Origin: Microbulbifer hainanensis
GTDB taxonomy: Bacteria; Pseudomonadota; Gammaproteobacteria; Pseudomonadales; Cellvibrionaceae
Direction: 5' to 3'
Assembly: GCF_014904735.1 (NCBI RefSeq)
Contig: NZ_JACZCR010000026.1
Coordinates: forward strand, 62,001 to 126,000
DNA: 64,000 nucleotides
Numbering within the stretch: position 1 is the first letter of the stretch; each line of letters opens with the position of its first letter. Under the pieces are notes generated by a model. The model had not been told where the DNA came from, did no database searches, and worked only from the letters and a program-made list of their open reading frames with translations. The position numbers and the translations under genes are program-made. Positions 34,304-43,484 of this stretch are shown here, one piece after another.

Positions 34304-35215
34304 TCAGGCCAGCGCCTGCTTGAAGGTGTCGCGGTACCGGCGGGACAGGTTGAGCAGTTTGCCGCATTGCAGCTGTACTTCACCGTCTCCGCTGGACTGG
34401 AAACTGATGTGTTCGATGGCGTTGTGGTTGACCACCAGTCCGCGGTGAATGCGGCTGAAACCCGCCGGGGCCAGGCGCTCGGCAATTTCTGTCAGGGTGC
34501 TTCGCAGGGGGTAAATGCGCCCGCGGCTGTGCAGATTGACATAGTTGCCGGAAGCCTCGATCCATTCAATATCCGCCACACGGACCAGGAATTCCTTGTC
34601 GAGTTTTTTCACCAGGAAGTGTTCTGGTAGCTTCTGCCCACCGTCGGCGCCTTGTGCGGGCTCGTTTTCGGCAATCAGGCTGGCCTCGCCTTTCAGTCGG
34701 CTGTAGGCCAGGCGGAAGACGTAATACAGGCAGAAGTAGATGGCGTATCCCCAGACATCTTTACGATATTCATACCCGAACTCCGGCAGCCAGGTGCCGA
34801 AGCCGTAACTTTCACCTGCCAGCAGGTATATCAACTTGCGCATCTGCACCATCAGGAATACATGGGCGACGGAAAAGAGCATGGACGCGAGCAGGTGCCA
34901 GCCCAGCTGCCTGCCAAACCGGGTCAGGCGCGGGGGATTGTGGCGGAAGGCAAAGACCAGAATTGGAAGCAGTGTCAGAATGCTGATGGCACTGGTGTAC
35001 TCCCAGACCAAGGGTTCCCACAGCTGAATATGCGCCAGACCGCCACGGTTGTGGTCCGCCCAGACAGAAAACGCATTGACGGTGTTGTTGATGAATAGAT
35101 AAACGGTCAGCGCCAAATAACTGTAAAGCATCCGGTGCCGATCAAACCTTTCGATCCACGGATTGGCCACCGAGTTGGATGGCTGCTCTGGTTGTCCGTT
35201 GTACTCCATTGTCAT
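34304..35215 (-). CDS. membrane-bound LytTR-family regulator
   Basis: About 303 residues (ATG 35215; ATG 35209 also fits). Four hydrophobic helices (about 30-50, 65-85, 100-125, 150-175) precede a C-terminal LytTR DNA-binding domain (about 205-300) with FLVRVADIEWIEASGNYVNL, YPLRSTLTEIAERLAPAGF and SRIHRGLVVNHNAI. Membrane-anchored LytTR proteins act as one-component regulators. It is divergent from the acyltransferase at 35368 with 152 bp between, so that gene is a likely target. Confidence 0.88.
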   Translation of the reverse strand: MTMEYNGQPEQPSNSVANPWIERFDRHRMLYSYLALTVYLFINNTVNAFSVWADHNRGGLAHIQLWEPLVWEYTSAISILTLLPILVFAFRHNPPRLTRFGRQLGWHLLASMLFSVAHVFLMVQMRKLIYLLAGESYGFGTWLPEFGYEYRKDVWGYAIYFCLYYVFRLAYSRLKGEASLIAENEPAQGADGGQKLPEHFLVKKLDKEFLVRVADIEWIEASGNYVNLHSRGRIYPLRSTLTEIAERLAPAGFSRIHRGLVVNHNAIEHISFQSSGDGEVQLQCGKLLNLSRRYRDTFKQALA

Positions 35216-35367
35216 TCCGCTATCGCCACTGCACCCTGATTTCGCTGTAATTTCATCCCACCATGCCACCGCTGGTCCCCGGGACAGGGCGGGATGGCCT
35301 TTTCTACGCCCCGCCAGCCGGCGCCTTGCAACAATGCGGTCGTGTTTTCAGCTGACGGAGCAAAATC

Positions 35368-36576
35368 ATGACACAACCTACTGCAGAGCGTCGATACGAT
35401 ATCGATTGGCTGCGCACCCTCGCATTCGCGGTATTGATTCTTTTTCACTTGGGCATGTACTACGTGGCGGACTGGGGCTGGCATATCAAGAGTGAGCAGA
35501 CTGTGACCTGGCTGCAGAACCTGATGATGCTCACTGCCCCCTGGCGTATGTCGCTGCTGTTCTTTATTTCGGCAGTCGCTCTGGCCCTGGTGCAGAAACG
35601 GAGTGATGCGCGTAGCGGTCTGCAACTGGCGGGGCGGCGGACCCAGCGTTTGCTGGTGCCGCTGCTGTTCGGCATGTTCGTGATTGTTGTGCCGCAGACG
35701 TACTTTGAGGCGCTCAGCCAGAATCTGATCGAGCCGGGCTATTTCCAGTTCTGGGGCAAGTACATCAATCCGCGCACCGACCTGCTGACCGAGCACCACA
35801 CAGCCATCGGCCTGCTGACCTGGAACCACCTCTGGTTTTTGCCGTACCTGTGGATCTACAGCCTGCTGCTGATACCGTTGCGGCGGCCGCTGAACCAGTT
35901 GGCCCAGAGCCGTATTTTCCAGCGGGTGCCGCCGGTGCTGGCTATCGCCGCCGTGGTCATTGTTCTGATGCTGGTCTGGCTGCTATTGCGCACCCAGTAC
36001 CCGGTGACCCACGCCCTGGTCAATGACTGGTACAACCACGGGCGCTACCTGCTGGTATTCGTCTTCGGCTACCTGTTTGCCCTGCAACCGCGCTGGTGGC
36101 AGTTCGTGATTGACCGGCGCAGCCTGTTCCTTGGTCTGGCCATTGGCTGCTACCTGCTGATTATTGCCAATCGCAACGGTGCTTTCCCGGCGCTCGAGGC
36201 GAACTTCAATCAGCACTTGGGTGTCCGGCTGTTTGCCGGCATTGTGGTGGCACTGAATCACTGGGCGTGGATATTCTGCGTGGTAGGGTTTGCCGGCTTT
36301 TACCTCAACCGACCGAGCCGGGTACTCCGTTACACCAACCCGGCCATACTGCCCTGGTACATACTGCACCAGACACTGATTATCGTCTTTGCCTGGAGCC
36401 TCAAGCCCCTGGCGCTACCCATTGGGCTGGAGGCGGTATGTCTGCTGGCACTGACCGTTGGGGGTTGCGTGGGCGGCTACGGAATAATCCGGCGAGTGAA
36501 TGCGTTGCGCTGGTTGTGTGGAATGTCCCTTGCGGAACCGGCGAAAGTTGCGCCGCAGGCGGCGCTGGCCCGCTAG
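35368..36576 (+). CDS. acyltransferase family 3 (OpgC-like) membrane protein
   Basis: 402 residues with about ten membrane helices. The first, IDWLRTLAFAVLILFHLGMY, carries the Arg/His signature of acyltransferase 3 enzymes. LVPLLFGMFVIVVPQTYFEA and LLTWNHLWFLPYLWIYSLLL follow the family pattern. Such enzymes acylate sugars or glucans on the periplasmic side. It lies next to a divergent LytTR regulator. Confidence 0.88.
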   Translation: MTQPTAERRYDIDWLRTLAFAVLILFHLGMYYVADWGWHIKSEQTVTWLQNLMMLTAPWRMSLLFFISAVALALVQKRSDARSGLQLAGRRTQRLLVPLLFGMFVIVVPQTYFEALSQNLIEPGYFQFWGKYINPRTDLLTEHHTAIGLLTWNHLWFLPYLWIYSLLLIPLRRPLNQLAQSRIFQRVPPVLAIAAVVIVLMLVWLLLRTQYPVTHALVNDWYNHGRYLLVFVFGYLFALQPRWWQFVIDRRSLFLGLAIGCYLLIIANRNGAFPALEANFNQHLGVRLFAGIVVALNHWAWIFCVVGFAGFYLNRPSRVLRYTNPAILPWYILHQTLIIVFAWSLKPLALPIGLEAVCLLALTVGGCVGGYGIIRRVNALRWLCGMSLAEPAKVAPQAALAR

Positions 36577-36649
36577 GGGCAGGCAGCGCCTTCGATCGGG
36601 CAGTGGGACCAATCGGCTGCTGCCCATAGGTTACCCTGGAATGTAGAAG

Positions 36650-37084
36650 TCACGAGACGGTGACCTTTGCATTCAGCGTCACTTCCGCCTTGAGTGAATT
36701 CGTCACCAGGCAATATTCTTCGGATTTCTCCAGCAGCTTATGCGCCTTCTCCGTATCTGTGCCTTCCGGCACTTCGAGTGTGGCAGTGACGGCAAAGGCG
36801 GTGAAGCAGGTGGTGCGGTCCACTCGGTCCAGGGTACCGGTGGCACTGCATTCCAGCGACGTCCATGCCAGGCCCGAGTGCTGGGCGATCGCGCGAAAAG
36901 TCAGCACAAAACAGTCGGCCACGGCGGCCACCACCAGATCCTCCGGTGACCAGCGGTTCCCGGGGCCATCAAACTGCACCGGCGCTGCCGAGGCGAGGGG
37001 TTCAACACCCTCGGTGGTCAGCGTGACTTCGCCTTCGCCCGTTGCGCGGGCGGCTACCTGATACTTGTGGGGAAAGGCGTCCAT
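36650..37084 (-). CDS. OsmC family protein, copy 2
   Basis: 144 residues from ATG 37084. Cysteines in VADCFVLTFRAIA and YCLVTNSLKAEV occupy the OsmC peroxidatic and resolving positions. It is a close paralogue of the gene at 25444: same length, same blocks WSPEDL, SLECS, TTCFTAF and VPEGTDT-KAHKLLEKSE. Likely a hydroperoxide reductase. Confidence 0.87.
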   Translation of the reverse strand: MDAFPHKYQVAARATGEGEVTLTTEGVEPLASAAPVQFDGPGNRWSPEDLVVAAVADCFVLTFRAIAQHSGLAWTSLECSATGTLDRVDRTTCFTAFAVTATLEVPEGTDTEKAHKLLEKSEEYCLVTNSLKAEVTLNAKVTVS

Positions 37085-37192
37085 GGAGTCTCCATCAAAT
37101 GAGTCAATAATCTTGGCAGGGTAGGCTCGGCCTGACCCCGCCACCATTCCGGGCCCGATACCTCACAGGCCCCAATACATGGGGGATCAGGG

Positions 37193-37636
37193 CTACGCCT
37201 GGTAGCGCATCATCACAATATCCCGCCCCTGCTTCTGGTAAGTATGGAAGCGATCGACAATGGCCGAGGGCTGGCCATCCGGTTCCACCTCCACAAACCC
37301 GAGCGATTCATAGAACGCCACGAGATGCCGATACGGGAAGGTGAAGGTGCTGTCGTCATAGGCTTGCGCCATACGTCCCAGCAGTAGCCGCGCCACACCG
37401 CGGCCGCGGTAGCCCTCAGCCACCGCCACCCCGGCCAGTAACTGGCTGTCGGTCAGCTTGCGCAGAGAGCCACAGGCGATAATCTGGCTCTGTGCATCGC
37501 GGATTATCATACAGGGATCGTGCCGCCGCGCTTTGCCGCGGAATTTGTGGGTGCGGTAGAATTTGTTGGCTAATGGCATCTCCGCGTCGGAGAGCCACTG
37601 GGCAGTCAAAGAATCAGTAGAAAAATCCGGATCCAT
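37193..37636 (-). CDS. GNAT family N-acetyltransferase
   Basis: 147 residues. The acetyl-CoA-binding motif V-A-E-G-Y-R-G-R-G-V-A-R (about 91-102) and the following LLLGRMAQAYDD and YESLGFVEVEPDG are typical GNAT motifs A and B. Acceptor substrate unknown. Divergent from the DTW-domain gene, with starts only nine bases apart, so their promoters must overlap. Confidence 0.9.
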   Translation of the reverse strand: MDPDFSTDSLTAQWLSDAEMPLANKFYRTHKFRGKARRHDPCMIIRDAQSQIIACGSLRKLTDSQLLAGVAVAEGYRGRGVARLLLGRMAQAYDDSTFTFPYRHLVAFYESLGFVEVEPDGQPSAIVDRFHTYQKQGRDIVMMRYQA

Positions 37637-37644
37637 ATCACTCT

Positions 37645-38220
37645 ATGCCGCGCGAAATCTGCCCAACCTGCCAGCGCCCGCTCAAGGTCTGCTACTGCAG
37701 CGCGCTGGTGCATATTCCCAATCGAATCAAGGTGCTCATCATACAGCACCCGCTGGAGCAGAAGCACCCGTTCAACACCGGGCGCATGGCGCACCTGTGT
37801 CTGGAGAACAGTGAATTGATCGTGGCGGAGCGCCTGTCGGACGAAGAGCTGGCGCAGCTGCTGAAGCCCAGGTCGGCTTTGCTGTATCCCTCACTGAGTT
37901 GGCTGCCGGGAGTGGAGCAGATGGAGCCCGGTACGCCGCAGGCAGAGGGGCTGGAACAGCTGGTGGTGATCGATGCTACCTGGCGGAAATCCAAGAAAAT
38001 GCTGCATTTGCATCCGGCGCTGCAGCAACTGCCTCGAGTTAGCTTTGAAGGGGAGTTGAGTTCGAACTACCAGATTCGCCATTCGTCGCTTCCAAACAGC
38101 CTGTCAACGCTGGAAAGCATTGTTATGGCTATGCAGGAACTGGAGCCGGAGCATAACTTTCAAACCCTGCTGCAGCCCTTTGAAAAGATGATTTCACTTC
38201 AGGTCGCATCTAAAATTTGA
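37645..38220 (+). CDS. tapT: DTW-domain tRNA-uridine aminocarboxypropyltransferase
   Basis: 191 residues. Zinc-ribbon cysteines CPTCQRPLKVCYC at the N terminus, the signature DATWRKSKKM (the DTW motif appears as DATW), and SSLPNSLSTLESIV near the C terminus. The family (TapT, formerly YfiP in E. coli) places an acp group on U47 of tRNAs using SAM. The symbol is given by family, and other DTW subfamilies are possible. Confidence 0.82.
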   Translation: MPREICPTCQRPLKVCYCSALVHIPNRIKVLIIQHPLEQKHPFNTGRMAHLCLENSELIVAERLSDEELAQLLKPRSALLYPSLSWLPGVEQMEPGTPQAEGLEQLVVIDATWRKSKKMLHLHPALQQLPRVSFEGELSSNYQIRHSSLPNSLSTLESIVMAMQELEPEHNFQTLLQPFEKMISLQVASKI

Positions 38221-38458
38221 CCTCCATTCTTATCCCGCCACACACAAAAATATACCCCGCTGTACCGCAAGCGCGTCTTGAAGCGGTGATAAAAACTTCT
38301 TAGTCTTACTCCTCTAAATCGAGGGGCTCGGATGGTAGAACAGAAATACTTGCAAGTGTGATGGTGGCGCCGTCGCCACGCAAAGCTTGATAGATCCGGT
38401 TTATGGTATAAGTTCCCATGGGTTCCTCATTATATTAATTGAAAATATGGAAGTTGAT

Positions 38459-39328
38459 ATGCGCTTTGTTTTCTCTATTTTCTTGTTTTTCTTTTGTTCT
38501 GGAGTGTGTTTTGCAGAGCCCGGCGATGCACTTAGCGTGGTGGTAAAAGATTTACTCCGGGAGTCGGCCGATCCATCTTCCGACGCTCACGGAATGGCTT
38601 TGGAAGACCTGGAGGCAGCGATCCGAAAGGGGGCTAACCTACAGGCTTTATTGCATTTTGGGGACTTGGATGTTGTTAAAGTGCGGGTTAGAGCGGAAGA
38701 TATTGGGTGGCCCATAAGCTATACGCTGCTTACCAGTGGGCAGAGAAGTCATATTTTATTTAAGACGGACTTTGAACCCTATGATCCGAAGATGAAAGAT
38801 AATGTCGGTGAGTTTTATATAAGAACGGGTGAATTTGGCAATATAAAGATTTGTGTCGATTTCAACGATGATTCGATATGGCATACGAAGAGAGATAGTG
38901 TCGATTTGAAATGCGTTGAGTACGATGCCGAGGCAACGCCTCTTAACGCCAAAGATGGATTTTACGTGTTTGGATTTATGTGGGACAGCAAAGGCGGCTT
39001 TCGGGGGCACGATAGTGTCTTGGTCGACATGCAAGACAGAATAAAGTACCAGCCGGGACAATCTGCCACTTGTGTCTTGTATGAAGATCGAAGAATAAAC
39101 AATATTACGGCCGTGGAAGATAGAGCTGAGCCTTTTATTCCCTACAAGGCGACAGACTGCATCGGCAGTGTCGGAGTTATGGCTGGCCCATTCGCGTCAG
39201 TTGATGCGCTAAACGGTTCGGTCGATGATCCCGGCTCTGGCCTGGTCGGATGGGGCAGCTACCGTATCGTGTATTGCGGACAGGGTGAGTGCACACAGGA
39301 CTACGAGCAATATCAGCAAAACAAATAA
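38459..39328 (+). CDS. secreted hypothetical protein
   Basis: About 289 residues from ATG 38459, chosen because GGAAG lies seven bases before and a clean signal peptide follows (MRFVFSIFLFFFCSGVCFAE). The mature part is acidic and beta-rich, with paired cysteines (about 118/137, 212, 235). It is AT-richer than the DTW gene ahead. No family is recognised. Confidence 0.65.
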   Translation: MRFVFSIFLFFFCSGVCFAEPGDALSVVVKDLLRESADPSSDAHGMALEDLEAAIRKGANLQALLHFGDLDVVKVRVRAEDIGWPISYTLLTSGQRSHILFKTDFEPYDPKMKDNVGEFYIRTGEFGNIKICVDFNDDSIWHTKRDSVDLKCVEYDAEATPLNAKDGFYVFGFMWDSKGGFRGHDSVLVDMQDRIKYQPGQSATCVLYEDRRINNITAVEDRAEPFIPYKATDCIGSVGVMAGPFASVDALNGSVDDPGSGLVGWGSYRIVYCGQGECTQDYEQYQQNK

Positions 39329-39460
39329 GCTGCCCGTTTGGCGATGATCCCCGCGTGAGCGTCAAGCCAAGGCTTTCGGGGCGCGGTCTTTTTTTGGGGC
39401 TTTCAATGAGAAATTGGCCGGTGCTTATCTAGAATGCGCGGCTATTTCTCTCAGAAAAAA

Positions 39461-39527
39461 GGGTCAGTTCAACATTATGGCATTGATTTGTCTGAATGAA
39501 TATCATGCCAAAATGTTGATCTAACCC
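39461..39527. repeat. REPIN-like inverted repeat
   Basis: Left arm GGGTCAGTTCAACATTATGG, right arm CCAAAATGTTGATCTAACCC; about 19 of 23 positions pair, with about 20 bp between. The clearest member of the family in this window. Confidence 0.7.
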
Positions 39528-39791
39528 ATTTGCTTTTTGCTGAATTAAAATCGCGATTATTTTTCGTGCTTCGCTTCCATTTTTAAACATGGTGGTCCGC
39601 CGACGCCATCTTGTGCACACGATATTTCCGGACAGATGAGTCTGCCACATCGCTAGTCCTGCCGATGCATCTCAACCCTGTGGATTCAGGAAATTCCATA
39701 TTTTTCTGCCAGCCGGTCAATATCCGACTTGGATCTGGAAGCTCTAGAGTATTTAGTTCTGAACCTCAGAGTCGACTCGCTGCTCTGGGAT

Positions 39792-39881
39792 TGGGGTCTG
39801 ATCTTTTAACTTCCCAACAGCGATCCTCCTGTCGAAGTAATTGGGGTCAGAAGTAATTGGGGTCAGAGCAAAATATTGACA
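39792..39881. repeat. clustered REP-type motifs with a 16-bp tandem repeat
   Basis: GGGGTCTGATC at 39793, then AAGTAATTGGGGTCAG twice in tandem from about 39835, followed by AGCAAAATATTGACATG. It resembles one end of a RAYT-linked repeat array, shorn of its gene. Confidence 0.55.
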
Positions 39882-39939
39882 TGAATAGTCCCTAAGCCGT
39901 AGTAATCCAGAACGCTACGCTGGTCCTAAAATCGCAGCC

Positions 39940-41343
39940 TTACCGTCTCGGCGCTGGGTTATGCCAGAAGCTGTCTGGCGCGATGAGCTTATCCGCTTCC
40001 TTTGGTCCCCAGCTGCCCGGTTTGTAGCGAATGGCCGGTGGATGCGTTTTCAGCACGGGATCCACCACCGCCCATGCAGCCTCGACCGCATTATCACGAG
40101 TGAACAGCGCTCCATTGCCGGCCAGTACGTCGCCGATCAGAAGTTCGTAAGGCCCTTGCTCATCTGCGTGTTCGTCTAACAGAAAAAGCTCGCGCTGCTC
40201 CCCGATAAACTCATGTCCCGGCCGCTTGACGCGCGCCGCCAGGGCGATGGCGGCCTTCGGTGAGAGCTGGAAGCGTACATAGTTGGTGCGGCTATTCACC
40301 GGAGCGGAATCATCGAACAGGTGCTGGGGCGGGGGTTTCAGTTCCACCAGAATTTCTGCGTCTGACATGGCAAGGCATTTACCCGAGCGCAAATACCAGG
40401 GCACCCCTTGCCAGCGCCATGAATCGATAAAGAGCCGCACCGCGCAGTAGGTCTCCACGTCTGAGTCTTTCGCCACACCCGGCTCGTTGAGGTAACCGGC
40501 GTATTGGCCGCGTACAACATCGTCCGGGCTCAGCGGACGCATGGCTTGGAACACCTTGGCCTTCTCGGCATGCACGGCGCCATAGCCTTGATACGCCGGC
40601 GGTTCCATGGCCAGCAAGGCAACAATCTGGAAAAGATGGTTTTCGACCACATCGCGCAGGCAACCGGCGGTCTCGTAATAGGCACCGCGGCCCGCCACGC
40701 CGAAATCTTCGGCTAGCGTGACCTGCACACTGGCCACATTGTTGCGGTTCCATATCGGTTCCAGGAATGAATTGGCGAAGCGGAAATAAAGAATGTTCAT
40801 AATCGCTTCTTTGCCCAGATAGTGGTCGATGCGAAAGATCGCATCTTCCCTAAACCTGGAGCACGCAATACGATTAAGCTTTCGCGCGGACGCGAGATCG
40901 CGCCCAAAAGGCTTCTCGATGATGACGCGCGCCTGATCGGTAAGCCCGGATTTCCCGAGCCCCTCAATGACGCACCCAAACAATTCAGGGGGAATAGCAA
41001 GGTAGTGCGCGGGACGCCGGGCGCCGTTCAGTGCTTGCTTCAGTGCCGTAAAGGTGCCGGCGTCGCTATAGTCACCAGCGACATAGCGCAGGCTGGAAAG
41101 CAATTGGTGCAGGGCCTGCGGGTCGTCGACCTGTCCGGAACTCCGTATGCCGTCCTCCGCGCGCTGGCGCAACTGTTCGATAGTCCAGTCAGAACTGGCG
41201 ACGCCGACGACAGGAACCTTGAGGGCACCACGCTTAGCCATGGCATAAAGTGCCGGAAAAATCTTCTTATGCACCAGATCGCCGGTCACACCGAATAGCA
41301 CCAGTGCATCGGACTTCATTTTATCGGCTTTTCCCGTGTCCAT
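39940..41343 (-). CDS. zwf: glucose-6-phosphate 1-dehydrogenase
   Basis: 467 residues, slightly short for Zwf (usually about 490). NADP-binding [17 protein letters not shown] at the N terminus and the catalytic site RIDHYLGKE (about 172-180) are intact, as is VRGQYAGYL. It oxidises glucose-6-phosphate for the pentose-phosphate and Entner-Doudoroff routes. The usual partners pgl, edd and eda are not adjacent, so this may be a second or relocated copy. Confidence 0.94.
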   Translation of the reverse strand: MDTGKADKMKSDALVLFGVTGDLVHKKIFPALYAMAKRGALKVPVVGVASSDWTIEQLRQRAEDGIRSSGQVDDPQALHQLLSSLRYVAGDYSDAGTFTALKQALNGARRPAHYLAIPPELFGCVIEGLGKSGLTDQARVIIEKPFGRDLASARKLNRIACSRFREDAIFRIDHYLGKEAIMNILYFRFANSFLEPIWNRNNVASVQVTLAEDFGVAGRGAYYETAGCLRDVVENHLFQIVALLAMEPPAYQGYGAVHAEKAKVFQAMRPLSPDDVVRGQYAGYLNEPGVAKDSDVETYCAVRLFIDSWRWQGVPWYLRSGKCLAMSDAEILVELKPPPQHLFDDSAPVNSRTNYVRFQLSPKAAIALAARVKRPGHEFIGEQRELFLLDEHADEQGPYELLIGDVLAGNGALFTRDNAVEAAWAVVDPVLKTHPPAIRYKPGSWGPKEADKLIAPDSFWHNPAPRR

Positions 41344-41419
41344 GCGTTACCGCCTTTTTATCGATACTACCGGCCAGCCTTTGTAAAGGACCATGGCAAT
41401 GTGTAAGTCTAGACGCGGT

Positions 41420-41452
41420 GCGCCGACGGTGCGCCGACGGTGCGCCGACGGT
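41420..41452. repeat. three 11-bp tandem repeats upstream of zwf
   Basis: GCGCCGACGGT occurs three times head to tail in the 190-bp region between zwf and the oxidoreductase gene. Length changes by slippage are likely; no function is evident. Confidence 0.7.
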
Positions 41453-41531
41453 GCGGTAGGTGCTGCGACCGTTGGGCAAATTTAGATTGATGTGCTGACA
41501 CAGAATCTAGGCCTTGAATTTAGTTTCCCGT

Positions 41532-42593
41532 TTATGGTGGCGGCACTAACACAAAATTGCCGAAGTGTGTTTTGGCCAAAAATTCTTGTTGGGCGGCGAC
41601 TATATCTTTCAGCTCGAAGGTTTGGGCAAGCAGTGGCTTTATTTCGCCCCGTTCAATGTATTCAATAAGATTCGGGAAGACCGGTTCGTCCCAGGCAGTG
41701 GAGCCGAACAGGGTAATATCTTTGAGGTAAAAGTCGCGCATATCCATCGATACGATCGGCCCGGCAATGGCCCCGGACGAGGCATAGCGGCCGCCGCGTG
41801 CCATCAACTTTAGCAGTTGCCCGAACTGCGCCCCTGCGACATTGTCGATAACAACATCCACGCGGGTGCCGTGAAGTTCGGCATTCAAATCTGATCCACG
41901 AGTGATTACCTGGTCAGCGCCCAGATCCTGGAGCAATTGCTGCTTGCCGGCGCCCGTTATGGCAACAACGTGCGCGCCCCGTCGCTTGGCCAGTTGTACA
42001 ACCGCCGAGCCAACTCCGCCCGATGCGCCGGTAACCAGCACGCAATCAGTGGCCATAACTCTGGCCCGATGCAGCATGTTCTCTGCTGTTCCATAGGCGC
42101 AGGGTATGGTCGCGAGTTCGGCATTACTCCAGTCGCAATCAACTGCAAATACCTCGCTGGCAGGCACGGTGACATACTGAGCGAACGCGCCGTCGAAATC
42201 CGACGCCATCCAGATATTTTCCATTGAATCAAAGCCGTTGACACGCATGCAGGCTCTAACCAGGGTGCGCGCTCCAATCGCGAGATCGGTAACGCCTTCA
42301 CCGAGTTGAACGACTTCTCCACAGCAATCGGTGCCTTGAATCAATGGAAACGGTGTTGTTGCGTTCCAGCCGCCATCTTCGATCTTTGACTCCTCAGCGC
42401 TTTCGGTTAATTGCTCCGTACCGCTCTCCACCGAGGACGAATACCAGCCGAGTCTTGTGTTGATTTCCGTATTGTTGACGCCGGCAGCCAGCACCTTGAG
42501 TAATACCTCACCCGCTGCGGGTGTGGGGATTGGCACGTCCCGATAGTCGAGTTTTTCGTAACCACCATTGCCCGTGGTGACTATGGTCTTCAT
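41532..42593 (-). CDS. zinc-independent MDR-family (quinone oxidoreductase-like) dehydrogenase
   Basis: 353 residues from ATG 42593 (MKTIVTTGNGGYEKLDYRDV); upstream ATGs at 42662 and 42701 add unlikely tails. GroES-like N-terminal domain and a Rossmann domain with VTGASGGVGSAVVQLAKRRG. VNNTEINTRLGWYSS marks the NADPH:quinone-reductase side of the MDR superfamily. Substrate unknown. Confidence 0.87.
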   Translation of the reverse strand: MKTIVTTGNGGYEKLDYRDVPIPTPAAGEVLLKVLAAGVNNTEINTRLGWYSSSVESGTEQLTESAEESKIEDGGWNATTPFPLIQGTDCCGEVVQLGEGVTDLAIGARTLVRACMRVNGFDSMENIWMASDFDGAFAQYVTVPASEVFAVDCDWSNAELATIPCAYGTAENMLHRARVMATDCVLVTGASGGVGSAVVQLAKRRGAHVVAITGAGKQQLLQDLGADQVITRGSDLNAELHGTRVDVVIDNVAGAQFGQLLKLMARGGRYASSGAIAGPIVSMDMRDFYLKDITLFGSTAWDEPVFPNLIEYIERGEIKPLLAQTFELKDIVAAQQEFLAKTHFGNFVLVPPP

Positions 42594-43034
42594 GGTCGGC
42601 TGGTCACCGGTAGTGTTGAAGCGTTCCGGATCGTTTGTCAGCAGATAGCGCAGATCAGGCATGGCTGTTCCAGTGGTGTCAGGGGGATCACTTCGGGGCA
42701 AGAGCGCTTTATTGCCTGCTAAATGTAGTCGCAGAGTGAATCTGGCAGCGAAACCTTGAGTGCCATAGCCGCTCTCAAGCTGGTTTAGCGATCAAATGAG
42801 CGCCATATATCCCCCATGCGGCTGCGCGTATTTGGTCGAGCGCTTTCTGAGCTGACAGGTAACGGCAAGGCACGAATTGCAACGGATGCCGGTGAGAAGG
42901 GGGTGGTAGGGTTGGAGATTGCTGGCGCTGCATGTCTCTGCGGCGGAAAACTTCGAGAGGCGCACGGCAGCGCAGCATGTGACTGGGTGGATCAATTAAC
43001 CCAACAGCTTGCTGAGGGTAGATTCACCGCATTC
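42594..43034. other. 440-bp intergenic region, nothing recognised
   Basis: Short reading frames exist on both strands but none resembles a known protein or has a convincing ribosome-binding site. No repeats or terminators were found. Confidence 0.4.
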
Positions 43035-43484
43035 TCAATAATTCGCTTCGAATCGAACCCGCAATTGCCACTTTTCCCCGTTTTTGGACCAGACATCGAC
43101 GACTGAAAGATCACCTTGGCCTTCTGTATGCAGGACGAAGTTGGCAACAGCATTTTCACCCACCTCATAGACCCGAAGCCCGCTAATTTGCTGTTTATGG
43201 GCGTCGGGTTTGCGACTGACAAAAGCTTCGCGGGTAAGCCGATGGTGATTGGCGGTATTAAGTTCGAAGAAGGGACTCAGCCGGGCGAGTAGGACGGACT
43301 TGTCCCCAGTGGCCTGCGCCGTGAGCAGCTCATTTTCCAGGCCGCTAAATACCATCATATAGCGCGTCTTTACGTTGACGCCCTTGCTATTGACTGACGG
43401 GGGTTGCGCTGCAAATACGGGAGTGAACCAGCCGAGGCTGGTCACTCCCATAATCAAGATGCGCTTTAGTAAGACAGTGCGCAT
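43035..43484 (-). CDS. small secreted SnoaL/DUF4440-like protein
   Basis: 149 residues. A signal peptide ends near APVFAAQ (about residue 26). The mature part has the helix-then-sheet order of SnoaL/NTF2-like folds (GLENELLTAQATGD, FFELNTANHHRLTREAFVSR, VADFVLHTEGQG-like strand, DVWSKNGEKWQLRVRFEANY). Its ATG lies within the last codons of the EXORDIUM-like gene (19-base overlap), implying coupling. Confidence 0.68.
   Translation of the reverse strand: MRTVLLKRILIMGVTSLGWFTPVFAAQPPSVNSKGVNVKTRYMMVFSGLENELLTAQATGDKSVLLARLSPFFELNTANHHRLTREAFVSRKPDAHKQQISGLRVYEVGENAVANFVLHTEGQGDLSVVDVWSKNGEKWQLRVRFEANY

Larger units (their letters stand above)
39329..39939. other. 600-bp gene-free region with REP-type repeats
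   Basis: Holds the REPIN-like hairpin at 39461-39527 and further single motifs at 39792-39881. A T-run after a short GC-rich dyad around 39360-39398 may terminate the preceding gene. No coding sequence is supported. Confidence 0.6.

Noticed and set aside
42816..43106. A 96-residue frame in the oxidoreductase-DUF4440 gap
   Set aside because: No ribosome-binding site, no recognisable fold, and it overlaps the end of the small secreted gene.
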